In this document: positions 55,427 through 63,850 of the stretch, piece after piece
Numbering within the stretch: the stretch's first letter is position 1
Layout of the letters: each line of letters starts with the position of its first letter
Source of the DNA: Paeniglutamicibacter sp. Y32M11
Lineage (GTDB): Bacteria; Actinomycetota; Actinomycetes; Actinomycetales; Micrococcaceae
Direction of reading: 5' to 3'
Assembly: GCF_019285735.1 (NCBI RefSeq)
Contig: NZ_CP079107.1
Coordinates: forward strand, 1,178,001-1,242,000
DNA: 64,000 bases
Notes under the pieces: generated by a model
Databases searched by the model: none
Told to the model about the DNA's origin: nothing
Seen by the model: the letters and a program-made list of their open reading frames with translations, nothing else
Made by a program: the position numbers and the translations under genes

Positions 55427-55926
55427 GTGCCTGCGAACCCCTGGGTGCCCCTCGTAAGGCAGCCATCCTGATCTCGTCCACCCGTGCCGCACTAGGCATC
55501 TATGAGGATGCCAGCGCCCCGGTGATCGCCGACTGGCTTCAGGAACAAAACTTTGATGTCATCCCCGCCATCGTGGTTCCCGACGGTCCCTCCGTCGGAG
55601 CGGCGCTGCAGGGTCTGCTGCTGGCACACCCACGGGTCATCATCACCTCCGGCGGCACCGGGCTGACCCCCGATGACACCACCCCGGAAGAAACCGAACC
55701 GCTGCTGGATCGTTTGGTGCCCGGCATCATGGAGGCGCTGCGCGCCACCGGCCGGGAAAAGACGCCGCTGGCAGCGCTGAGCCGCGGTCATGCCGGAATC
55801 GCCGGGGACACCTTCATCGTGAACCTGCCGGGCTCGCCCTCCGGAGTCATGGACGGACTGACGGTGCTCACACCGATTCTGGAGCACATCTGTGATCAGC
55901 TCGAGGGCCGCCATGCCCACCACTAA
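55423..55926 (+). CDS. mog: Molybdopterin adenylyltransferase (MogA/MoaB family)
   Basis: A 167-residue MoCF-binding-domain protein that adenylates molybdopterin. [40 protein letters not shown] and [20 protein letters not shown] are the family motifs, including the GGTG nucleotide loop. Overlaps moaC by 4 bp and moaE by 14 bp. Confidence 0.92.
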   Translation: MSACEPLGAPRKAAILISSTRAALGIYEDASAPVIADWLQEQNFDVIPAIVVPDGPSVGAALQGLLLAHPRVIITSGGTGLTPDDTTPEETEPLLDRLVPGIMEALRATGREKTPLAALSRGHAGIAGDTFIVNLPGSPSGVMDGLTVLTPILEHICDQLEGRHAHH

Positions 55927-56362
55927 CCAGCCAGCTGGACCCGGGGAAGTAGTGTTTGCCGGGATCAGTGAAACGCCGCTGGCCGTGGATGTTGCCTGGG
56001 ATGCCGTGGAATCGGATCACACCGGCGCCGTGGTCACCTTCGGTGGCATCGTGCGCAACCACGACGGCGGCCGTGCCGTCACCCAGCTAAACTACAGTGC
56101 CCACCCCAGCGCGCCGGCTCGTATGCTGGAGCTGGTCACCGAGGTTGCAGCGCGCCATCCCGGGACCCGGCTCTGGGCCTCACACCGGGTGGGGGAGCTG
56201 CACATCGGCGATGCAGCACTGGTGGCAGCCGCTGCCTCCGCCCACCGCGGAGCAGCATTTGATGCCTGCCGCGATCTGGTGGAAACCGTCAAGGCCCACG
56301 TTCCGGTCTGGAAGGAACAGTTCTTCGCCGACGGCGAGGTTCAGTGGGTGGGTAGCGCCTAA
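55913..56362 (+). CDS. moaE: Molybdopterin synthase large subunit MoaE
   Basis: A 149-residue catalytic subunit that transfers sulfur from MoaD to precursor Z. FGGIVRNHDGGRAVTQLNYS, HRVGELHIGDAALVAAAASA and HVPVWKEQFFADGEVQWVGS with the catalytic lysine of PxWK are diagnostic. Start ATG at 55913; a GTG at 55892 would add seven residues. Last gene of the cluster, followed by a hairpin. Confidence 0.95.
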   Translation: MPTTNQPAGPGEVVFAGISETPLAVDVAWDAVESDHTGAVVTFGGIVRNHDGGRAVTQLNYSAHPSAPARMLELVTEVAARHPGTRLWASHRVGELHIGDAALVAAAASAHRGAAFDACRDLVETVKAHVPVWKEQFFADGEVQWVGSA

Positions 56363-56381
56363 CAATTTTCTTCCCGTCCAT

Positions 56382-56410
56382 GGCCCCAGGAGGCAACGCC
56401 TCCTGGGGCC
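56382..56410 (+). terminator. Hairpin after moaE
   Basis: GGCCCCAGGAGGC and GCCTCCTGGGGCC form a perfect 13-bp stem around AAC. No T-run, so a weak or factor-assisted terminator. Confidence 0.6.
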
Positions 56411-56498
56411 CTGACCGCTGACTCGTGGTCGTCGAAAATCCGCACCGATCGGCGAGTCATCTCCTCACCACGGACTGGCGCCCAGGAACCAGTGCGCT

Positions 56499-56935
56499 CT
56501 AGCCGGGTAAAACCTGCAGGGACAGCGATGTCGGATGATCGGTGGACATATGAATCGTATTTTCGGCCACGATCTTAATCCTGTCGGTCGCAATCGTGCC
56601 GCCGGTATTAGAGTTCACATCAAAGCGCGGAAAATTGCTTGATGAAACATCGAGGCGGATGCGGTGGCCCGCGGCAAAGAGATTTGCGGTGGCAGGTGCC
56701 GTGACCGTGACGCGATATACCTGATGCGGCTCCATGAGTTCGGGTTCGGTGTAGGAATTGCGGTAACGCACCCGCCGAATTCCTTCCGTGAGATTCATGG
56801 CGAAGCCCTGGGGGAAGTCAACGCTGGGCGGATACTCGTCGATCAGCTTGATGGTCAGGTCAGTGTCCTTGGCCGAGGACGATAAGTAGATCTCGACGCT
56901 TACTTCGCCCGCGATACTGACTTGCTCCTGCAGAG
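56499..56935 (-). pseudogene. C-terminal fragment of a CocE/NonD family hydrolase
   Basis: About 145 codons of the C-terminal jelly-roll domain remain: QEQVSIAGEVSVEIYLSSSA, KDTDLTIKLIDEYPPSVDFP, RIRLDVSSSNFPRFDVNSNT and the terminal LSLQVLPG. The alpha/beta-hydrolase part with the active serine, normally upstream, is absent. At about 56,930 the sequence changes abruptly into an AbgT-type transporter fragment on the other strand. Confidence 0.75.
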
Positions 56936-57706
56936 GGCGCAGTGCTCACGGACCAGCAGGAACGCCGTGGGCTGCGTGCTAGCGGCATCTCGGCGATGGT
57001 CTTCCTCGCGTTGTTGGCCGCGGCCATCATCCCTTCGGGATCACCGTTGCGTGGCGAGGGCGGGGAATTCTTGGAATCGCCGTTCCTGGACGGCATCGCG
57101 TTCTTCTTGTCGATGTTCTTTTTGGTTCTGGGCACGGCCTTCGCCGCCGGGTCGCAACAGCTTGAATCCGCCTCCGATATCCCTCGATTCATGGCCGATG
57201 GTGTTCGTTCGATTGCGCCACTGATCGTCCTGTTTTTTGCCGTCTCCCAATTCTTGGCGTTGTTCAAGTTCACGAAGATCAGCACCGTGGTGGCGGTGGT
57301 GGGCTCCGATGCCATTCAAGGCCTGGGCATCGGTAGCGTGGCGTTGTTCCTGATTGTTGTGGTGTGCATTGCGATCCTGAACTTGTTGATCACCTCCGGC
57401 CAAGCGTTGTGGGCGTTGGTGGCGCCGGTTATTATCCCGATGATGATGCTGCTCGGGACAAATCCTGCCACCACGATGGCGCTGTATCGCATTGCCGATT
57501 CATGCACCAATTCGATCACGCCGATGAGTACCAGCTTCGTTCTTTGTGTGGGTTACCTTCAGACGTTGAACAAGAAGGCTGGCATTGGCACGCTCATTTC
57601 CTTCACGTTGCCGTGTGCGCTGATCATGTTCGTCGTGTGGCTTGGATTGTTCCTCGCATGGTGGGCCTTGGGTATTCCGCTCGGCCCCGGTGCCCCCGTG
57701 CGGTAG
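56936..57706 (+). pseudogene. C-terminal half of an AbgT-family transporter
   Basis: About 255 codons correspond to the second half of AbgT (p-aminobenzoyl-glutamate) transporters, normally about 510 residues: LTDQQERRGLRASGISAMVF, then LFFAVSQFLALFKFTKISTV, ITSGQALWALVAPVIIPMMM and ALYRIADSCTNSITPMSTSF, ending LGIPLGPGAPV. The N-terminal half is missing, and there is no RBS at the first possible start (GTG 56942). Truncated by the same junction as the CocE/NonD fragment. Confidence 0.8.
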
Positions 57707-57735
57707 CGCAGGAGGAAACTGACCGAGTGCAATCT

Positions 57736-57770
57736 GGCGCCGGGCTCACGATCTCGTTGAGCCCGGCGCC
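57736..57770 (+). terminator. Hairpin after the AbgT fragment
   Basis: GGCGCCGGGCTCA and TGAGCCCGGCGCC pair perfectly around an 8-9-base loop. Confidence 0.6.
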
Positions 57771-57929
57771 ACGTCGTTGGGGTCTGAACTGCTGGGGAAA
57801 TAGCGGTGGTAGCCGAGGGATCTGTTGCGGCGGCATAGTCTGAACAAATCCTCTGAAGACGGTGTGTAGGTTCTGAGATTGTCGTTCTCGGGATCAGCCG
57901 TCGGTTCTGGGTGCGATAGGGTTTTTTCA

Positions 57930-58047
57930 TCAAGGGGAGTACTCCCGTCCGCGGTCGGTCCGTCAATACGTTTGCACTGGTGCATTCCGGGCCGCCGGTT
58001 CTGAGGTGATCAGAGCGGAGGAGACCTTGGCGTCGCAACCACGCCAA
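57930..58047 (+). promoter_or_regulatory. yybP-ykoY (Mn2+) riboswitch
   Basis: The leader of the terC gene contains the two conserved strands of the yybP-ykoY aptamer: AAGGGGAGTACTCCC at 57932-57945, with GGTC/GTCAATACG downstream, and GGAGGAGACCTTGGCG at 58016-58031, followed by a short GCG-TCGCAACCA-CGC hairpin, then the RBS at 58053. This aptamer binds Mn2+ and typically turns on MntP/TerC-type exporters. Identified by eye from the motif and its classic position upstream of terC. Confidence 0.75.
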
Positions 58048-58065
58048 ACCCTGAGGAGTACCCAC

Positions 58066-59079
58066 ATGCAGGTATCACCCCTGATCTGGATCATCACCAT
58101 CGCTGTGACGATCGCTTTCTTCATTTACGAGTTCTTTGCCCACGTGCGTAAACCGCACGAACCGTCCATCGGTGAGTCCGCCCGCTGGTCGGTCTTCTAC
58201 ATCAGCCTTGCCATGCTGTTCGGCGTCGGTATCGGTGTGTTTTCTGGATGGACGTATGGAAGCGAATACTTCGCCGGGTACCTCACCGAAAAGGCACTGT
58301 CGATCGACAATCTCTTTGTCTTCCTGCTGGTCATGAGTGCGTTTGCCGTACCGAGGATCTACCAGCAAAAGGTGCTGATGGTGGGCATCATCATTGCGCT
58401 GGTCTTGCGTGGCATCTTCATTGCGCTCGGAGCGACTCTGATTGAGAACCTCTCCTGGAGCTTCTACATCTTTGGCGCACTGCTGCTCTTCCTGGCCTAC
58501 AAGCAAGCGTTCTCAAACCACGAGGTAGATCCCGCCAATGGGCGGATGATGCGGTGGGTGCGCCACCGCTTCTCGGTGACTGATGAATATCACGCGGACA
58601 AGCTCGTCGTGAAGCTGGGTGGCAAGTGCTTCATCACCCCGCTGCTGCTGACCATCATCGCTATTGGTTTTGTCGACTTAATCTTCGCTGTCGACTCCAT
58701 CCCCGCCATCTACGGGCTCACCAGCGAGGCTTACATCGTCTTTACAGCGAATGTCTTCGCCCTGATGGGGCTGCGTCAGTTGTACTTCCTCATTGGTGGC
58801 CTGTTGGAGCGATTGGTCTACCTGTCACAAGGCCTCGCGGTCATCCTGGCCTTCATTGGCGTCAAACTCGTCTTCCACGCTTTGCACGTCAATGAACTCG
58901 CCTTCATCAACGGCGGGCAGCCTCTCTTGTGGGTCCCCGAGATCCCGATCTCGTTCTCCCTGCTGTTCATTGGAGCGACGGTTGCCGTGGCCACGGTCGC
59001 GAGCCTGCTGAAGACTCGTGGCAGCCAAACGCCACCGGACGTAAACACGCCGAGCGATTTCCCCGCTTCGAAGCACTAA
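58066..59079 (+). CDS. TerC/Alx-family membrane protein (probable Mn2+ exporter)
   Basis: A 337-residue protein with about nine TM helices. GSEYFAGYLTEKALSIDNLF and FVFLLVMSAF carry the conserved ALSIDN, and GFVDLIFAVDSIPAIYGLTS carries the second acidic motif AVDSIPA. These acidic residues are thought to bind Mn2+. TerC proteins export manganese, helping metalation of secreted proteins; Alx is the E. coli relative. The Mn2+ riboswitch upstream supports this. Start at ATG 58066 with GAGGAG 8 bp before. Confidence 0.92.
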   Translation: MQVSPLIWIITIAVTIAFFIYEFFAHVRKPHEPSIGESARWSVFYISLAMLFGVGIGVFSGWTYGSEYFAGYLTEKALSIDNLFVFLLVMSAFAVPRIYQQKVLMVGIIIALVLRGIFIALGATLIENLSWSFYIFGALLLFLAYKQAFSNHEVDPANGRMMRWVRHRFSVTDEYHADKLVVKLGGKCFITPLLLTIIAIGFVDLIFAVDSIPAIYGLTSEAYIVFTANVFALMGLRQLYFLIGGLLERLVYLSQGLAVILAFIGVKLVFHALHVNELAFINGGQPLLWVPEIPISFSLLFIGATVAVATVASLLKTRGSQTPPDVNTPSDFPASKH

Positions 59080-59189
59080 TCCACATGAGCTAGCGCGCCG
59101 AAATCTCTGCAACCGCCTAAGGAGTAGGCGGGTTCTCGCAGGGGGCGATTTCAACGGGAAAATGCCGTTCAGAAGTCGCGTCCTCTCCA

Positions 59190-59690
59190 GTGGCACATCG
59201 GGGGATCGCTGGCTCTGGATGGATCCGGCGTTTTGGCCAAGGTCGCGGTAGAGCGTCGCGCGGATCCACCCGACCAGTCGTGCCGCGTTCTCGGCTGTGC
59301 GCCGCCTTGGCGCGGGCGCCCTTCGCGATCGCGAGTTTATCCGCGATCACCGCCGCGTCGGAGAGCGGCTGGCCAAAACGGGTCCCGGATTGGCCAGCCG
59401 CTGCGATACGGCGTTGACTAGCTCAGCAATCAGTTCTCGCTCGTACTCCGGAAGGGAGACGTAGTAGGTCAGCATCATCTGACCGGTCGGCCCGCTAGAG
59501 CACCACGGTGTCCCCGGCCTCGGCAGACTTAAGCACCTTCTTCATTCCGGGCCGTTGGATCGCCATCCGGCTGCCGGAGGTGGCCTCGGCGACCAGGTCC
59601 CGCTTCTGCACCGCGTCCAGCGCGAGATCCTGTTCGACGGAACGCTAGCTCGCTCAACGGGCATGCATCAGCCGCCGCCAGAATATTCGA
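59190..59690 (-). pseudogene. Decayed serine recombinase (resolvase/invertase)
   Basis: The minus strand reads, in shifting frames, LVAEATSGSRMAIQRPGMKK followed by VLKSAEAGDTVVL and a stop; then GQMMLTYYVSLPEYERELIA; then IADKLAIAKGARAKA; then ENAARLVGWIRATLYRDLG. These are in order the catalytic-domain end, the E-helix and the C-terminal helix-turn-helix of a resolvase, with several frameshifts and stops. The catalytic serine region is missing. Confidence 0.7.
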
Positions 59691-59886
59691 CTCAGAAAAC
59701 ACCTCCTGAGAAGAAACGATCCAGATACGGCGCATGGCCGCGGACCACTCCGGCATCCCTCAGACTATGAACTAGGATTATTCGAAAACCAGTCCACATG
59801 CTTGATAAACCTGATAGGGACTCATCATTAATCCTTCTTCGAATCCACGGCGTAGCATCCAGCGCGCGTCGCGGACCCGGGCCACC

Positions 59887-61239
59887 TTGGCTCTTGGAGT
59901 TGCCGGCACCGTGTTATCTCTTGGGCTGACCGCTTGCATGCCTCTGTCCCCTCCGAATGCGGTGCAGTCCCTGACCGTAGATGCCTCCCCAACACCGGCA
60001 CCGAATGCCGAACAGTCCCCGAGTGTAGAGGCGTCCCCGGTACCGGTGCCCGTACCCCTGGTGTGGGCTGACGGCACCAAGGTCACCGCCCATGTCCAAG
60101 GTATCGAGCATGCGCGGGTGGCAACCAAAGACGAGGACTTCACCGAAGAATCCTCGACGCGTGGCCTCGTGAACTCGAAAACGGCGTTCTACGCCGAGGC
60201 GGTGGACTCCTCCGGAACGCTGGTGGGACTCTACGGACCTCGCTTATCGGATCAGGAGCAGGAACGGGCGCAAACCGAATATGGCATCGATCCGGAATCT
60301 CAGCGCCTCGGGCGCTACGTTTCGGGGGTCCTTGAGCCGTTCACCGTCGCGGGAACGTCAAAGAAGGATTATCTGCCGCAAAAAGTTGAGGGTATGACGG
60401 TTACCGATTCGGGGATTATTTGGAGCGAAATCCATTCCGAGAATGCCTCGAGCAGGGGATGGAAAATCCTCAGCGTCTCTCCCGGGAGCACCGAGGTCCG
60501 GGTGCTGGCAACGCGTTCATGGAAAAAGGGTCTCAACGACGTCTTTGAACACACGATGCTCAGCTCTCCAGTATTGGCCGACGGCAGGGTCTATTGGACC
60601 TTCCAACGCTCTAACCCGGAGGATGACTTTTATGAAGAGAAACTGTACTCCGTGGACCTTGAAGACCCCGGCACCGTGCGGGACGAATTCGAACCGGCCC
60701 TTACCGATGAGAAAGTGCCGAAAAATCTCATGTATGTGAATGTGTGGGAAGACAGGGTACTGGCCGCGGTCGATGTTTCGGACAACAGCAAAAAGGGGTA
60801 CACGGGAACGATCAGTACCTACGCGCCGGGAGGAAAGCGGGAGGCAATCCTCCGCGAGGCAGAGGACTCCACCGAGGATTATGGGATGCGGTTATGGGGC
60901 GCCGATGAGCGTGGGTTCGCGGTCGAATATGGCAAAAACATTTACCTCGTTGACCCTAGCACCCGCCAAACAGAGGGGTTCCAACATCCCGAAGGCGCTG
61001 AGATTTCGTGGCTAACCCAATGCGGTCCCCGGATTTCGTGGACTTATTACGGTGGATCCGAAGATCTCGCCACCAAACGCTACGTGTACGACCGCGATTC
61101 CAAGGACCTGTCGGTGGTGTCGGCTTCGTGGGAAGGGGGCATGGACTATTGCTCCGGGGACTACATGAGTTGGCCCACGAGCGATGCCCAGGACCCCGAA
61201 GCCGACTCAAGCGACGTTGTTGTCCGCTGGAAGAACTAG
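59887..61239 (+). CDS. Secreted lipoprotein with probable beta-propeller domain, function unknown
   Basis: A 450-residue protein. A hydrophobic stretch ends in the lipobox LTAC at about residues 14-17, followed by a proline/alanine/serine linker (residues 20-57). The rest is rich in short beta-strand pattern with W and Y spaced as in beta-propellers (GRVYWTFQRSN, GIIWSEIHSEN, ISWTYYGGSED). Anchored outside the membrane, it probably binds wall or ligand. The only start seen is TTG at 59887, which leaves no basic n-region; the frame continues upstream through RRSIQRASRTRAT to a stop at 59815 without ATG or GTG, so the true start may be an ATT/ATC or has been lost. It may be weakly translated. 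Confidence 0.7.
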   Translation: MALGVAGTVLSLGLTACMPLSPPNAVQSLTVDASPTPAPNAEQSPSVEASPVPVPVPLVWADGTKVTAHVQGIEHARVATKDEDFTEESSTRGLVNSKTAFYAEAVDSSGTLVGLYGPRLSDQEQERAQTEYGIDPESQRLGRYVSGVLEPFTVAGTSKKDYLPQKVEGMTVTDSGIIWSEIHSENASSRGWKILSVSPGSTEVRVLATRSWKKGLNDVFEHTMLSSPVLADGRVYWTFQRSNPEDDFYEEKLYSVDLEDPGTVRDEFEPALTDEKVPKNLMYVNVWEDRVLAAVDVSDNSKKGYTGTISTYAPGGKREAILREAEDSTEDYGMRLWGADERGFAVEYGKNIYLVDPSTRQTEGFQHPEGAEISWLTQCGPRISWTYYGGSEDLATKRYVYDRDSKDLSVVSASWEGGMDYCSGDYMSWPTSDAQDPEADSSDVVVRWKN

Positions 61240-62046
61240 TTTCCCGGCGGGTTAAGGTGTAGCCCCCGGTGGTGCTGGGTAGTTTTCCGTGCCATGGTGG
61301 CCTCGATCTTGCGGTCGAGACTGTCGCTGGCGGCGCGAACGAAGATCTTGTGGATCGTCTATCGCTTTGTTTGCGACCTTCTCTGGGGCAATGACATTCC
61401 CTTAAAAGGGTTTTGAGTCTGGGGGCGCATCACGCCAGCCAACGGTCGGTGGTTTGAAGCAACACACGCGGAATTATGAGACGAGTTTCGGTCACGTTTG
61501 CGCCGTTTGCGGCCCATCCTATTCTGGGACAGCGGACCCGCAATTCCTGCGGTTTTTGTCGCTGTCAAGAATGCGAGATTTATCGTCAAAACCACATGAA
61601 CGAGACACGGGAATCCGCGGTTGTGCTAAGCGGATTTGGAGTGTCTCGCAAGCGATCAGTTGTGGGACAAACGCAAAGTAAAGCGCGTGGGGCGTCGATT
61701 GGTCTGGTCCCGGACGTGTCCGCGACTCGAAATGTCCACAGTCCTTGAGTCGCGGGTGCAGTGAATGCGCAGCGCCCAACATGTTAGTTGGGCGCTCAGC
61801 CAGCTGGGATCAACTCGCGATGTTTTGTCCCGAGATTTTTGCCCGTTTTCACGCATGCTGTGATGGCGGAATCGGTATATCTGGAACTCCAGAGCCCGCT
61901 GGCCTAAAGTTCCAGCTGGAGCGCGAACTTCACTGCTATTTCGACAGCCATAAGGAAACTGGCCGAGCTCCGCTACGAACGCAACCTCGGTTTCACGAAA
62001 TCCGCCGAGCTAACGGTCAGAAACTCACCGGGCAAGCAACGTTGGT
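61240..62046. other. About 800 bp without a recognisable gene
   Basis: Short frames on both strands without motifs. Contains an imperfect palindrome at 61591-61640. No tRNA or RNA motif recognised. Confidence 0.4.
61591..61640. repeat. Imperfect long palindrome
   Basis: GAGACACGGGAATCCGC on the left pairs with GCGGATTTGGAGTGTCTC on the right around a loop of about 10 bases; only the centre of each arm mismatches. Confidence 0.55.
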
Positions 62047-62349
62047 CTACAGCTCGTTGCATTCACGGCAAATAATCACGCCACCCAGCACCTTAGCGGC
62101 CTGACTGCGGTGCCTAACGCTGAAGCATTCCGAGCACACGAACTCATCGGCGCCTTGCGGAATCACTTCGACGACCAACTCGTCCAGAACGATGGCGCCG
62201 GGCAACTCCTGGCCCTCGGAAAGATCAGTCTCTTCGAGGTCTGCTTGGACGCTCTTGGCGTTCGGGGCCTCTATTTTCTGGACGTCCTTGAGGACGCGCT
62301 CGGATGCTTCGGCAACATCGGGGCGTACTTCGTCGTAATCCTGAGCCAT
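62047..62349 (-). CDS. DUF4193 family protein (actinobacterial zinc-ribbon)
   Basis: A 100-residue protein widely conserved in actinobacteria. MAQDYDEVRPDV begins it; the C-terminal part has FVCSECFSVRHRSQ and IICRECNEL, a C-x2-C...C-x2-C zinc ribbon. The acidic middle suggests interaction with a basic or nucleic-acid partner. The function is unknown; it is often near cell-wall and RNA-metabolism genes such as dut or sigma factors. Confidence 0.85.
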   Translation of the reverse strand: MAQDYDEVRPDVAEASERVLKDVQKIEAPNAKSVQADLEETDLSEGQELPGAIVLDELVVEVIPQGADEFVCSECFSVRHRSQAAKVLGGVIICRECNEL

Positions 62350-62620
62350 GATGGTCCTACTTTCTTGTGGAGCTATTTACTGCCGAAATTGTAGGTCCGG
62401 GGGAGTGCCTTGACCAATTGATGACCTCTTGCGGCTGTTTACATAACCGCTCGGTGACACCTTTTGCGCATGGAGTTGCTCGGTTTGAACATCACCCCTG
62501 CGAGTTGCTCCGCTTTTACAGCCAAACAGGCCACTGCCGATCCGATGGTGATACCGCTGTGAACAATGCGCCATGGGGGCGTGGTGTGCGCTGAGTCCCG
62601 CGCACCAGTACCCTAAGTAG

Positions 62621-62863
62621 ATGACCAATGCACCAGAAATTGCCCAGTGGATCCTCGATACGATCCACGCTGAAAAAACCGTTCACCAGGAAGCCGTGGT
62701 GCCACGCATCGCTGAGGCGTTCGGCGACGAATGGGTCTACACCAACGAAAACGGTCACCCAGCCATCAACCGCGACGTTCTGAAGGCCCTGCGTAAGCTG
62801 CGCGATGCCTCGGTGACTTGGAACCGCGAGGACCGCAGCTGGAACGTCGTAGACGCCAGCTAG
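62621..62863 (+). CDS. Small conserved protein, DUF6953-like
   Basis: An 80-residue soluble protein: IAQWILDTIHAEKTVHQEAV, then NENGHPAINRDVLKALRKLR and a C-terminal NREDRSWNVVDAS. This resembles the small DUF6953 family, which I recall as winged-helix-like; no function is known. It is followed by a terminator. Confidence 0.7.
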   Translation: MTNAPEIAQWILDTIHAEKTVHQEAVVPRIAEAFGDEWVYTNENGHPAINRDVLKALRKLRDASVTWNREDRSWNVVDAS

Positions 62864-62871
62864 TATCACTG

Positions 62872-62902
62872 AAGGGTCGCCACATCATCGGCGGCCCTTT
62901 TT
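62872..62902 (+). terminator. Rho-independent terminator after the DUF6953-like gene
   Basis: AAGGGTCGCC pairs with GGCGGCCCTT around an 8-base loop and is followed by TTTTT. Confidence 0.8.
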
Positions 62903-63087
62903 GCTGCCCGGATTGTGGGGCACGACGAGATTTCTGTCTTTAGATGCCGCGCCTGGGACCATGATCTGCGCCACTGGGTCCCGGATAGGAAATAATCCGA
63001 GCACTGTTAGCAACCCCACCGCGCAGATTCCCGCTTTGGATGTCATCGACGTGAAGCGCACCCCAATTTCCCGATACTCTAGAAGTC

Positions 63088-63846
63088 ATGAGTGCACCAC
63101 TGAAAGTCGCCGTCCTCGGCGCATCCGGACGAATGGGAGCCGAGGCCGTTAAGGCCGTTACGGCCGCTGCGGACATGGAGCTGGTTGCCGCCTTAGGTCG
63201 CGGAGACAAGCTCGAAGCCATTCTGGAAGCGGGCGCCACACACGTGGTGGACCTCAGTGTCCCGGCCAGCACCGAGCAGAACGTGCGTTTCGCCGTTAGC
63301 CACGGGCTGCATGCAGTCATCGGCACCACCGGCTGGGACGATGCCAAGCGCGCAGCGCTGAGCGCCCTGCTCGCCGAGCACCCCGAAACCGGTGTACTCA
63401 TCGCCCCGAACTTTGCGCTTGGCTCGGTATTGGCCTCGGCCTTCGCCGCCACCGCCGCACGCTACTTCGAATCGGTGGAAATCATCGAACTGCACCACCC
63501 CAACAAGGTTGATGCACCCTCGGGTACCGCGGTACGCACCGCGGAGCTCATTGCCGCCGAGCGGGCGTCAGCCGGTCTGGCTGCCAGCCCCGACGCCACC
63601 GAGACCCAGCTGGACGGTGCCCGCGGCGCTGTAGTTGATGGAGTGCACGTGCACTCGGTCCGCCTGCGTGGCCTGGTGGCACATCAGGAGGTCCTGCTCG
63701 GCGGGGCCGGCGAACAGCTCACGCTGCGCCACGATTCCTATGACCGCGCTTCATTTATGCCCGGCGTATTGCTGGGCCTGCGCACCGTCGCCTCACGCCC
63801 GGGGCTGACCTACGGCCTTGATGGCTACCTCGAGTTGGGACGCTAA
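63088..63846 (+). CDS. dapB: 4-hydroxy-tetrahydrodipicolinate reductase DapB
   Basis: A 252-residue enzyme of lysine/diaminopimelate synthesis that reduces hydroxy-tetrahydrodipicolinate with NAD(P)H. The Rossmann opening VAVLGASGRMG, the strand VVDLSVPAST, then IGTTGWDD, the substrate motif ELHHPNKVDAPSGTA and LLGLRTV near the end are diagnostic. In relatives it lies just after the M16 peptidase; here 22 kb separates them. Confidence 0.97.
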   Translation: MSAPLKVAVLGASGRMGAEAVKAVTAAADMELVAALGRGDKLEAILEAGATHVVDLSVPASTEQNVRFAVSHGLHAVIGTTGWDDAKRAALSALLAEHPETGVLIAPNFALGSVLASAFAATAARYFESVEIIELHHPNKVDAPSGTAVRTAELIAAERASAGLAASPDATETQLDGARGAVVDGVHVHSVRLRGLVAHQEVLLGGAGEQLTLRHDSYDRASFMPGVLLGLRTVASRPGLTYGLDGYLELGR

Positions 63847-63850
63847 ACAG

